Source of the DNA: Leucobacter triazinivorans
GTDB lineage: Bacteria; Actinomycetota; Actinomycetes; Actinomycetales; Microbacteriaceae
Reading direction: 5' to 3'
Length of the DNA stretch: 64,000 nt
NCBI RefSeq assembly: GCF_004208635.1
Contig: NZ_CP035806.1
Coordinates: 2,294,001 to 2,358,000, forward strand
Positions within the stretch are counted from its first letter, which is position 1. Each line of letters starts with the position of its first letter. Shown here piece by piece: positions 1-7,136 of this stretch. The notes beneath the pieces are model-generated. The model saw only the letters and a program-made list of their open reading frames with translations. It was not told where the DNA came from and searched no databases. The translations under genes and the position numbers were made by a program.

Positions 1-2
1 GC

Positions 3-674
3 GAGCTGCAGCGGCAGCGCAGTACGCTGCACGAGCCGGACCTCGACGCGGCGCTCGCCACCGGCTACAAGGAGCGGAGCGCCTACGCACGGGCCGAGGT
101 GGCCGTGATGCGCGAACCCGTCTCGCGGGAGCTGCTCGTGGAGAGCGTCTGGCGCGCCACCTGGCCGCACGACCGTCTGGTGCTCGCGGCATCGCGCCTC
201 GTGCGCGTGCTCGACGGACTCGCCCCCGCGCGCAAGCTGGAGGTGCGCGCGAATCGCGGTCTCGCCGGGATCGACGGCACCGTGGCGACCGCGCTCGGCG
301 TGGCGGCGACGAGCCAGGCGAGCGACGATCCGGCGCGGGCGGCGGGCACCACGCGGGTGCTCCTCGGCGACCTGGCGCTTTTGCACGATGCGGGATCGCT
401 GCTACTGCCCGAGCACGAGCCGCGGCCGCGCATCCAGCTCTTCGTCGGAAACGACGGCGGCGGCACCATCTTCGACGGTCTCGAAGTGGCCGGATCGGCC
501 GAGCCTTCCGCATACGATCGCGTGATGTACACGCCCCAGGGGGTGCGCCTCGACGCGCTCGCCGAGGCGTACGGCTGGGCGTATCGGCGGGTCGCCACCC
601 GGGGCGATCTCGAACGCCTGCTCACGGAGCCGGTCTCCGGACCGACGCTCGTCGAGATCCCGCTGAGCCGCTGA
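3..674 (+). CDS. menD: 2-succinyl-5-enolpyruvyl-6-hydroxy-3-cyclohexene-1-carboxylate synthase, C-terminal part (5' end outside window)
   Basis: The reading frame is open from the left edge, so this is the 3' part of a longer gene (full MenD is about 550-600 aa; about 223 codons are here). MenD is a thiamine-diphosphate enzyme that adds 2-oxoglutarate-derived succinyl semialdehyde to isochorismate in menaquinone synthesis. The visible part carries the ThDP-binding domain: the stretch [17 protein letters not shown], then [13 protein letters not shown], then [12 protein letters not shown], the usual order for MenD C-termini. Isochorismate synthase and menG lie nearby, which supports the assignment. 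The stop codon sits inside an 8-base tandem repeat. The frame begins upstream of the first ATG at 108, which lies inside conserved coding sequence, so no start codon in this window is the true one. Confidence 0.93.
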   Translation, partial: ELQRQRSTLHEPDLDAALATGYKERSAYARAEVAVMREPVSRELLVESVWRATWPHDRLVLAASRLVRVLDGLAPARKLEVRANRGLAGIDGTVATALGVAATSQASDDPARAAGTTRVLLGDLALLHDAGSLLLPEHEPRPRIQLFVGNDGGGTIFDGLEVAGSAEPSAYDRVMYTPQGVRLDALAEAYGWAYRRVATRGDLERLLTEPVSGPTLVEIPLSR

Positions 675-695
675 GCCGCTGAGCCGCTGAGCCGC
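661..695. repeat. 8-bp tandem repeat over the menD stop codon
   Basis: The unit GCCGCTGA occurs three times exactly (667-690) with partial units on both sides. The menD stop TGA (672-674) is the end of the first full unit. The unit length is not a multiple of three, but every unit supplies a TGA, so slippage would change only the last residues. Confidence 0.8.
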
Positions 696-780
696 CCGCC
701 GGCCGAGCTGGGGCCGGGGAACCGAGTGGGCACCCGATGCCACGCCGTACAGTGGAAGTCATCCGAGCAGAGGAGACGGC

Positions 781-1653
781 ATGGCGCAGACGTTCTGGAC
801 CGGGGAAGCGGCGGAGCTGCTGCGGGTCGGGCCGGGGTTCCGGCTGCAGGACGTGGATCCGGCGGCGACCCCCGGCACCGACGGCGGGAAGAGAGACGGC
901 GCGGCCGAGCTGGCGCGTTCGGCGCAGCAGCTGCGCGGACTGCAGGAGAAGCTCTTCGCGCAGAGCCGTCTCGGGGCGCGGGAGCGGCTGCTCGTGGTGC
1001 TGCAGGCGATGGACGCCGCGGGGAAGGGCGGGATCGTGAACCACGTGTTCTCCCAGCTCGAGCCCTACGGCCTCGCGTTGACAGCATTCAAGCCGCCCAC
1101 GGAGGAGGAGCGCGCGCACGACTTCCTGTGGCGCATCGAATCGCGGGTCCCCGGTCCTGGCGTCATCGGCCTGTTCGACCGCTCGCACTACGAGGACGTG
1201 CTGATCCAGCGCGTACGCGGGTTCGCTCCGTCCGACGAGATCGAGCGCCGCTACGGCGCGATCCTCGATTTCGAGCGCCGCCTCGCCGACGATGGGGTGC
1301 GCATCGTGAAGATCATGCTGCACATCTCTCCCCAGGAGCAGGCCGAGCGGCTGCTCGCGCGGCTCGACGACCCGGAGAAGCACTGGAAGTACAACGCCGG
1401 CGATGTCGAGGAGCGCGTGCACTGGGCGTCGTACATGGAGGCCTTCCAGATCGCCATCGAGCGCACGACCGCCGATCATGCGCCCTGGTTCGTGGTGCCC
1501 GCGAACGCCAAGTGGTACGCGCGGGCGGCGGTGCAGCGCATCGTCATCTCCGAGCTGCAGCGGATCGATCCCCGATGGCCCGAGCCCGACTTCGACGTCG
1601 CCGCCGAGCGGGCCCGCGTCGCCGGGACGCTCGAGCTGCGCTGGCCGGCGTGA
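781..1653 (+). CDS. polyphosphate kinase 2 family protein
   Basis: PPK2 enzymes transfer phosphate between polyphosphate and nucleotides in the cytoplasm. The 290-residue protein has the P-loop kinase layout of the family: a modified Walker A QAMDAAGKGG at about residues 75-84 and a Walker B/lid start FDRSHYEDVL at about 138-147. After that come the HISPQEQAERL and DDPEKHWKYN segments that are typical of PPK2. The length matches single-domain PPK2 proteins. The ATG is preceded by AGGAG at a good distance. It stands alone between menD and the convergent isochorismate synthase gene. Which PPK2 class it belongs to (NDP-, NMP- or AMP-phosphorylating) cannot be settled by eye. Confidence 0.9.
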   Translation: MAQTFWTGEAAELLRVGPGFRLQDVDPAATPGTDGGKRDGAAELARSAQQLRGLQEKLFAQSRLGARERLLVVLQAMDAAGKGGIVNHVFSQLEPYGLALTAFKPPTEEERAHDFLWRIESRVPGPGVIGLFDRSHYEDVLIQRVRGFAPSDEIERRYGAILDFERRLADDGVRIVKIMLHISPQEQAERLLARLDDPEKHWKYNAGDVEERVHWASYMEAFQIAIERTTADHAPWFVVPANAKWYARAAVQRIVISELQRIDPRWPEPDFDVAAERARVAGTLELRWPA

Positions 1654-1761
1654 CGCCATCCGCCGTGTTCCGGTTCCTCGCAGGTTCGTCGCTCAACGGG
1701 CGGTGGATCGTGCGACTGCGTTCGCTGCGCTCTCTTCGCGCAGGGTGACGGGGCGGACGCC

Positions 1762-3087
1762 CTACGGCGCGAACGCCTCGGTGATGGGCCGCAGTTTGGA
1801 GACCGTCTCGCCGAGCTCGTGCTCGGGATCCGAGCCGGCCACGATCCCGCCGCCGGCGCTCGCGACGACGGCGCGCTCCCCGGTCCCGGGATCTGCCGGG
1901 CTCACCTGGGCGCAGCGCAGCGCGATGACCCACTCGCCGTCGCCCTCGGCGTCGATCCACCCGACCGCGCCGGAGTAGCGTCCGCGATCGAACGGCTCGA
2001 GCTCGTCGATCGCCGCCACGGCGGCCGAGGTCGGCGTTCCCGCCACAGCTGCGGTGGGGTGGAGCGCACCCACGAGCTCCAGCGCCGAGCTGCGCTCGCC
2101 GAGACTCGCGCCGAGGTCGGTGGCCAGGTGCCAGACATTGGGGAGCCGGAGGGTGAAGGGCTCCTCGCTCGTGTGCAGCTCGCGCACGTACGGGGAGAGC
2201 GCCGTCACAACGCTCTGCACTGCGAACGCGTGCTCGTGCTGCTCCTTGGCGCTCGTGAGCAGCTCGTCCCGGGCTCGCGCATCGCGCTTCGCATCCTCGG
2301 GGTGCCGTGCGCGCGTGCCGGCCAGCACCCGTGCGGAGACGGCTCCGCTCGTGGAGCGCACGAGCGTCTCGGGGCTCGCGCCGACGAGCCCGTCGACCGC
2401 GAAGGTCCAGCAGTCGAGATAGCGATCGGCGAGTCTGCGCAGCGGGATCCGGAGATCCGCGTCGCGCGGGATCGTGCCGCCGAGCTGACGGGCGAGCACG
2501 ATCTTCTCCGCCTCGCCCTCGGAGATCCGCCTGCCGGCCTCGCGCACGCCGTCGAGGTAGGCCGCGACCGCGTCCGAGTGCGTCTCTCGGTCCGGTTCGT
2601 CCGCTGCGCCCGCCCGCGGGTCCGTCGGCGAGGCGCCGAACGCGGTGCCGGGCCACGACCCCTGCGGGCGCGCCTCGGGACGCAGCGGCGCGCTCGTCGC
2701 CGGCGCATCAGCGCACGAGACCTCGGTGATCCACCAGCTGGTCCGGTGCCGCGCGACGAGGATCCGGGGCACCACGAGCACGCTCTCCGCCGCGCTGCGA
2801 TCCGCGAACGCGAACGCGCCGAGCGCCACGAGCCCGGTGCCCGGCAGGCGCACAGGATCGTCGATCACGGCGGCCTCGGCGATGCGCCGCCACTGCGCCG
2901 CGGCATCCCGGAAGCGGGTGGGCCCGGTGAACGTCAGCCGAAGGATCTCGCCGACACCGACGCACCCGCGGTCGTCCCGCAGCCAGAGCAGCGGGTGCTC
3001 GGGGTCGGCGAGCGACACGAGGTCGGGCGCTTCTGCGAGCGGTCTCGTGATCGCCCGCAGCCGGGGCACTCCGTGATCAGTGGTCAC
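1762..3087 (-). CDS. menF: isochorismate synthase
   Basis: Converts chorismate to isochorismate, the first committed step to menaquinone. The 441-aa protein has a poorly conserved N-terminus and a chorismate-binding C-terminal domain. Recognisable are GEAEKIVLARQL, the segment GASPETLVR, LAGTRARH, KEQHEHAFAV, LHPTAAVAGTP and the terminal GGGIVAGSDPEHELGET. The family fold is shared with EntC and TrpE; the neighbours menD and menG favour MenF. The start is placed at GTG 3087 because a TAGATT box (3095-3100, minus strand) ends seven bases upstream. The in-frame TTG at 3096 lies within that box. The gene is divergent from menG. A siderophore EntC role is the main alternative. Confidence 0.9.
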   Translation of the reverse strand: MTTDHGVPRLRAITRPLAEAPDLVSLADPEHPLLWLRDDRGCVGVGEILRLTFTGPTRFRDAAAQWRRIAEAAVIDDPVRLPGTGLVALGAFAFADRSAAESVLVVPRILVARHRTSWWITEVSCADAPATSAPLRPEARPQGSWPGTAFGASPTDPRAGAADEPDRETHSDAVAAYLDGVREAGRRISEGEAEKIVLARQLGGTIPRDADLRIPLRRLADRYLDCWTFAVDGLVGASPETLVRSTSGAVSARVLAGTRARHPEDAKRDARARDELLTSAKEQHEHAFAVQSVVTALSPYVRELHTSEEPFTLRLPNVWHLATDLGASLGERSSALELVGALHPTAAVAGTPTSAAVAAIDELEPFDRGRYSGAVGWIDAEGDGEWVIALRCAQVSPADPGTGERAVVASAGGGIVAGSDPEHELGETVSKLRPITEAFAP

Positions 3088-3191
3088 TCGATCCAATCTA
3101 CCTCGCTCGCTCGAACGGTCACTGCACGCGGTGCGAGGAGACGCGGGATCCCGCCAGCTCCCCGCCAGTGCGGACGGGCTAGCATGGAGGG
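3088..3191. promoter_or_regulatory. divergent menF/menG promoter region
   Basis: Two -10-like boxes face outward. TAGATT (minus strand, 3095-3100) ends seven bases before the menF GTG. TAGCAT (plus strand, 3180-3185) ends six bases before the menG GTG. Both would give leaderless or nearly leaderless mRNAs. No clear -35 or operator palindrome is seen between them. Confidence 0.5.
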
Positions 3192-4214
3192 GTGACCCGA
3201 GCCGATACCGCGACCAAGCACGCCGCCGACGTCTCAGCGATGTTCGACGAGGTGTCCCCTCGCTACGACCTCATCAACGACGTGCTGACGGTGGGCAACG
3301 ACCGTCTGTGGCGCATCGCCACGACGCGGGCGATCGCGCCCCGCAAGGGCATGCGGATCCTCGACCTCGCCGCGGGAACCGGCACGTCTTCGGCGGCGCT
3401 CACCGCGCAGGGCGCGCACGTCGTCGCGGCGGACTTCTCGAGGGGGATGCTCGAGGAGGGGCGCAGGCGGCACGCGGGCAACGACCTCATCGAGTTCGTG
3501 CAGGCCGACGCCACCGCGCTGCCCTTCGAGGACGACAGCTTCGACGCGGCTACGATCTCCTACGGGCTGCGCAACGTCGCCGATCCGCGCGCGGCGCTCG
3601 CGGAGATGCGCCGCGTGGTGAAACCGGGCGGACGCGTGGTGATCGCGGAGTTCTCCACGCCGCCCTCGGCGATCGTGCGCGGGCCGTACGCGTTCTACGG
3701 GCGCCACGTGCTGCCGCGCATCGCCGGGGTGATCAACCGCGACGCTGCCGAGGCCTACCGCTACCTCAACGAGTCGATCGAGGCGTGGCCGCAGCAGGCG
3801 GAGCTCGCCGCCTGGCTGCGGGAGGCCGGCTTCGAGCGGGTCGCCTACCGCAATCTCACCTTCGGCATCGTCGCACTGCACCGCGGGTTCGTCCCCCACC
3901 GGCCCGCGCCCGTCGAGTCTCCCGCGAAGCAGCCTGCGGCGAAGAAGGAGCCGGCTGCGGCGAAGAAGCCCGCGGCGGCGAACAAGCCCGCGGCGGCGAA
4001 GAAGCCCGCGGCGGCGAAGAAGCCCGCGGCGAAGAAGGAGCCGGCTGCGGCGAAGCAGCCCGCGGTCGCGAAGCAGCCCGCGGCGGCGAACAAGCCCGCG
4101 GCGGCGGCGCAGCCGGCAGCCGACCCGTCCGCCGGGTCGAAGCCGAAGCCGGCCGATCCTGCGCACACGAGCGGCGACGGGCGCCCCGAACCGAGTACCG
4201 GAGATACCCAGTGA
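3192..4214 (+). CDS. menG: demethylmenaquinone methyltransferase with Lys/Ala/Pro-rich C-terminal tail
   Basis: The SAM-dependent enzyme methylates demethylmenaquinone to menaquinone (UbiE/MenG family). The catalytic domain covers about residues 1-240, with FDEVSPRYDLINDVLTVG near the N-terminus, the SAM motif LDLAAGTGTSS, and the late motif YGLRNVADPRAALAEM. The family is normally 230-250 aa; this protein is 340 aa. The extra about 100 residues are built from repeats of the type KKPAAA and KEPAAA, encoded by a roughly 15-bp tandem DNA repeat (about 3925-4115), followed by a polar end. The tail resembles histone-H1-like basic tails. The GTG start follows a TAGCAT box by six bases. The stop overlaps the start of the polyprenyl synthase gene by four bases (GTGA), so the two are translationally coupled. 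Confidence 0.92.
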   Translation: MTRADTATKHAADVSAMFDEVSPRYDLINDVLTVGNDRLWRIATTRAIAPRKGMRILDLAAGTGTSSAALTAQGAHVVAADFSRGMLEEGRRRHAGNDLIEFVQADATALPFEDDSFDAATISYGLRNVADPRAALAEMRRVVKPGGRVVIAEFSTPPSAIVRGPYAFYGRHVLPRIAGVINRDAAEAYRYLNESIEAWPQQAELAAWLREAGFERVAYRNLTFGIVALHRGFVPHRPAPVESPAKQPAAKKEPAAAKKPAAANKPAAAKKPAAAKKPAAKKEPAAAKQPAVAKQPAAANKPAAAAQPAADPSAGSKPKPADPAHTSGDGRPEPSTGDTQ

Positions 4215-5266
4215 GTCGACCAGACGTCTACGACACGGCGACGCAGGCGCTGCCCATGCGCCTCTTCCGCGGCGCGCAGGATCGCCGCCATGCGAAGCAG
4301 CTGCAGGAGCAGCTCGAGCTCATCGAGGCCGGCCTGCAGGAGCATCTCCGCTTCGCCTCCCCGATCGCCGATGCTCCCGCGCGGTATCTGATGCACGCGG
4401 GCGGCAAGCGCATCCGGCCCATGCTGACGCTGCTGACGAGCGAGCTCGGCGATGGTCCCGACGAACTGGTGCGTCGCGCCGCTCAGGCGGTCGAGCTGAC
4501 GCACCTCGCGTCGCTCTACCACGACGACGTGATGGACGACGCGAAGCTGCGCCGCGGCGTCCCCGCCGCGCAGACGGTGTGGTCGAACTCGGTGGCGATC
4601 CTGGCCGGAGACCTGCTCTTCGCTCGCGCGTCGTCGCTGGTGTCGGGCATGGGCGAGGAGGCGATCCTGCTGCAGGCCCGTACATTCGAGCGCCTCTGCT
4701 TGGGCCAGCTGCACGAGACCGTCGGCCCGCAGGCGGGAGAGGACCCGATCGCCCACTACATCCAGGTGCTCGCCGACAAGACCGGTGCGCTCATCGCCAC
4801 TGCGGCCCGCATGGGCGTGATGTTCGGCAACGGTCCCGCAGAGTACGCCGACCCGGTGACGGAGTACGGCGAGCGCATCGGCGTCGCCTTCCAGCTCATC
4901 GACGACGTGATCGACCTCTCTCCGAAGAAGGAGCAGACGGGCAAGCGCGCCGGCACCGACCTGCGGGCGGGCGTCGCGACGCTCCCCTACCTCCTGCTGC
5001 GGCAGCGTGCCTCCGAGTATTCCGCCGATGCCGAGCTGCTCGCCCGGATCGACGCCGGCGTCACGGCGATCGCCGAGGGGGCCGATCCCGCGCTGCTCGA
5101 TCCCGAGGTGGAGGCGCTGCGCGCCCACGAGGTGACGCGCGAGACCGAGGCCACGGCGACGCGCTGGGCCGAGGAGGCGAAGCAGGCGCTCGGGGCGCTG
5201 CCGAGATCGTCCGTGCGGCGCGCGCTGGAGCGCATGGCCGACTCGATCGTCGCTAGAGAAGGCTAG
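4211..5266 (+). CDS. polyprenyl diphosphate synthase (long-chain, menaquinone side chain)
   Basis: An all-trans isoprenyl diphosphate synthase that chains IPP units to make the menaquinone tail. The 351-aa protein has the GGKRIRPML motif, the first Asp-rich motif HDDVMDDAKLRRG (D105 onward) and the second QLIDDVIDLSP (D231 onward), followed by GTDLRAGVATLPYLL. Five-residue spacing before the first Asp motif has no bulky aromatic immediately upstream that would signal a short chain, consistent with a C35-C45 product, but the length cannot be fixed by eye. The GTG at 4211 overlaps the menG stop, so menG and this gene form one operon. The same frame is open far upstream inside menG, but that part is shadow. 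Confidence 0.92.
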   Translation: MSRPDVYDTATQALPMRLFRGAQDRRHAKQLQEQLELIEAGLQEHLRFASPIADAPARYLMHAGGKRIRPMLTLLTSELGDGPDELVRRAAQAVELTHLASLYHDDVMDDAKLRRGVPAAQTVWSNSVAILAGDLLFARASSLVSGMGEEAILLQARTFERLCLGQLHETVGPQAGEDPIAHYIQVLADKTGALIATAARMGVMFGNGPAEYADPVTEYGERIGVAFQLIDDVIDLSPKKEQTGKRAGTDLRAGVATLPYLLLRQRASEYSADAELLARIDAGVTAIAEGADPALLDPEVEALRAHEVTRETEATATRWAEEAKQALGALPRSSVRRALERMADSIVAREG

Positions 5267-5289
5267 CCTTCCGTCGGTCGGCACCCCAT

Positions 5290-5365
5290 GTCATCCTGCG
5301 CGACCGGAGGGAGTCGCAGGATCTCACCGAGAACATTTGGATTCTGCGCCCGCGCGCAGAATGAC
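5290..5365. repeat. two-lobed palindromic intergenic element (REP-like, family A)
   Basis: The element opens with GTCATCCTGCG and closes with CGCAGAATGAC, so its outer ends are inverted. Inside are two hairpins: ATCCTGCG...CGCAGGAT (about 5292-5322) and ATTCTGCGC...GCGCAGAAT (5341-5362). Related copies sit near 6869-6995 and 61172-61232. It lies between the polyprenyl synthase and fprA genes and may act as a terminator or processing signal. Confidence 0.65.
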
Positions 5366-5388
5366 GTCACAGAGGAGAGAGCAGAGCG

Positions 5389-6765
5389 ATGAGCACGATG
5401 CGACTGGCGATCGTCGGAGCGGGTCCCGCGGGGATCTACGCGGCCGATCTGCTGCTGAAAGCCGAGCGGGACTTCGAGGTGGAGATCGACCTCTTCGAGC
5501 AGCTGCCGGCGCCCTACGGGCTGGTGCGCTACGGGGTCTCGCCCGATCACCCGCGCATCAAGGGCATCATCACGGCGCTGCGCGACGTGCTCGACAGCGG
5601 TGCGATCCGCTACTTCGGCAACGTGCGATACGGTCAGGATCTCACGCTCGACGACCTCAAGCGCCACTACCACGCGGTGATCTTCGCGACCGGTGCGATC
5701 CGCGACGCCTCGCTGCAGATCCCCGGCATCGACGCCGAGGGCTCGTACGGCGCGGCCGACTTCGTGAGCTGGTTCGACGGTCACCCCGACGTGCCGCGCA
5801 CCTGGCCGCTCGAGGCCCGCGAGGTGGGCGTCGTGGGCAACGGCAACGTGGCGCTCGACATCTCGCGCATGCTCATCAAGCACGCTGACGACCTGCTGCC
5901 CACCGAGATTCCGCAGAACGTCTACGAGGGACTCAAGGACAACCCCATCGAGGATCTGCACCTCTTCGGCCGACGCGGCCCGAAGTACGTGAAGTTCACG
6001 CCGCTCGAGCTGCGGGAGCTGGGCGAGGTGCGCGACGTCGACATGGTGATCGACGAGCGCGACTTCGACCTGGAGGACGCGTACGCCGACGAGGTGCTCG
6101 CCAAGAACAAGCAGGTCGTCGTGATGACGCGCATCATGGACAAGTGGCGCGCCGAGCAGGGCGAGCGGGATGCCGGGCGGGTCGAGGCGGCGTCGCGCCG
6201 CCTGCACCTGCACTTCTGGTCGAAGCCGGTCGAGGTGGTCGTCGAGGACGGTCGCGTCGCCGGGCTCAAGGTCGAGCGCACGGCGCCCGATGGTCACGGC
6301 GGAGTCGTCGACACGGGCGAGTTCGAGGTCATCCCGATGCAGTCGCTCTATCGTGCGGTCGGGTACTTCGGCTCCCCCCTCGACGAGATTCCCTTCGACG
6401 AGGCGAAGGGCGTGATCCCGAACGTGCAGGGCCGGGTGCACGATCTCGAGGGATCCCGGATCCCCGGGGTCTACGCCACCGGATGGATCAAGCGGGGCCC
6501 GGTCGGGCTCATCGGCCACACGAAGTCGGACGCGATGGAGACCCTCGAGTGCCTGTTGGAGGATCGTGACAGTTGGTGGCGTCCCGAGGCGCCCGAGGCC
6601 GACGCGGTCCCCGAACTGCTGCACGAGCGCGAGGTGCCCTACACCACGATCGAGGGCTGGCGCCGGCTCGACGAGCATGAGCTCTCGCTGGGCGAGGAGG
6701 CCGGTCGCACGCGCATCAAGGTGGTGCCGCGCGACGAGATGACGCGCATCTCGCGCGGGGAGTAG
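5389..6765 (+). CDS. fprA: ferredoxin/adrenodoxin-type NADP+ reductase
   Basis: A FAD- and NADPH-binding flavoprotein that passes electrons between NADPH and ferredoxins. The 458-residue protein begins with the FAD Rossmann motif IVGAGPAGIYAAD, followed by the family hallmark PAPYGLVRYGVSPDHPRIK and ATGA at the end of the first FAD segment. The NADP-binding motif VGVVGNGNVALDISRML lies near residue 145. The late GWIKRGPVGLIGHTKSDAMET segment is also typical of the FprA/adrenodoxin reductase group. Length agrees with mycobacterial FprA. The ATG is preceded by a strong purine-rich site (GAGGAGAGAG). The redox partner is not encoded in this window. Confidence 0.93.
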   Translation: MSTMRLAIVGAGPAGIYAADLLLKAERDFEVEIDLFEQLPAPYGLVRYGVSPDHPRIKGIITALRDVLDSGAIRYFGNVRYGQDLTLDDLKRHYHAVIFATGAIRDASLQIPGIDAEGSYGAADFVSWFDGHPDVPRTWPLEAREVGVVGNGNVALDISRMLIKHADDLLPTEIPQNVYEGLKDNPIEDLHLFGRRGPKYVKFTPLELRELGEVRDVDMVIDERDFDLEDAYADEVLAKNKQVVVMTRIMDKWRAEQGERDAGRVEAASRRLHLHFWSKPVEVVVEDGRVAGLKVERTAPDGHGGVVDTGEFEVIPMQSLYRAVGYFGSPLDEIPFDEAKGVIPNVQGRVHDLEGSRIPGVYATGWIKRGPVGLIGHTKSDAMETLECLLEDRDSWWRPEAPEADAVPELLHEREVPYTTIEGWRRLDEHELSLGEEAGRTRIKVVPRDEMTRISRGE

Positions 6766-6788
6766 CGCGCCCGGCCCGCGATCGGCTT

Positions 6789-6843
6789 GAGATCCCGATT
6801 CTTGTCGCATTCATGGCGGGATCGCGACGAAAATCGGGATCTC
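6789..6843. repeat. family B palindromic element
   Basis: The arms (6789-6808 and 6824-6843) begin GAGATCCCGATT and pair with 18 of 20 matches around a 15-base loop. A second, better copy is at 12459-12513. Both lie directly downstream of plus-strand genes, which suits a transcription terminator or a small mobile palindrome. Confidence 0.75.
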
Positions 6844-6868
6844 GGTGAGGTGACTGCCCGGGCCCTCC

Positions 6869-6995
6869 CCGGTCATCCTGCGCGGAGCGAGTGGTGGGTG
6901 TGCCGCTCCCCGGTCATCCTGCGCGGAGCGAGTGGTGCGTGTGCCGCTCCCCGGTCATCCTGCGCGGAGCGAGCTTGCGAGCGCAGTCGCAGGAT
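6869..6995. repeat. 41-bp tandem array ending in a family A hairpin
   Basis: Units beginning CCGGTCATCCTGCGCGGAGC start at 6869, 6910 and 6951, an exact 41-bp period with a single mismatch between the first two. The third unit runs into GCGCAGTCGCAGGATCC, which pairs back to ATCCTGCG to form a hairpin. This looks like local tandem amplification of one arm of the dispersed palindrome. Confidence 0.8.
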
Positions 6996-7136
6996 CCATC
7001 GCCCCCGGGGGAGCGTGCGGGCGAGCCCTCCCGAAAGCACGCGCGCAATACCCGTTTCCTGTACTAGGATCCAACATGGACACCGTCCAAGCCCGCGGGG
7101 AAGCGGGCCGGTGCTCTGCCGAGGGGATCACCGTCC

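Larger units (their letters stand above)
6766..7136. other. long intergenic region made mostly of repeats
   Basis: The 371 bases between fprA and the surface protein hold a family B palindrome (6789-6843), then a 41-bp tandem array ending in a family A hairpin (6869-6995). No protein-coding gene is convincing here. The last 60 bases hold the presumed promoter and ribosome site (GAGGGG, 7122-7127) of the next gene. Confidence 0.7.

Noticed and set aside
3088..3096. TTG 3096 as the start of isochorismate synthase
   Set aside because: The TTG lies inside the TAGATT box that places the transcript start at the GTG 3087.
4211..5284. Minus-strand frame (3845-5284) antisense to the polyprenyl synthase
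   Set aside because: It is the reverse frame of a gene with both Asp-rich motifs; it has no domain and repeats come from the menG tail.
6869..6995. CRISPR-like array (41-bp period)
   Set aside because: Three units only, adjacent with no unique spacers, and the end is a palindrome family seen elsewhere. It is a tandem duplication.
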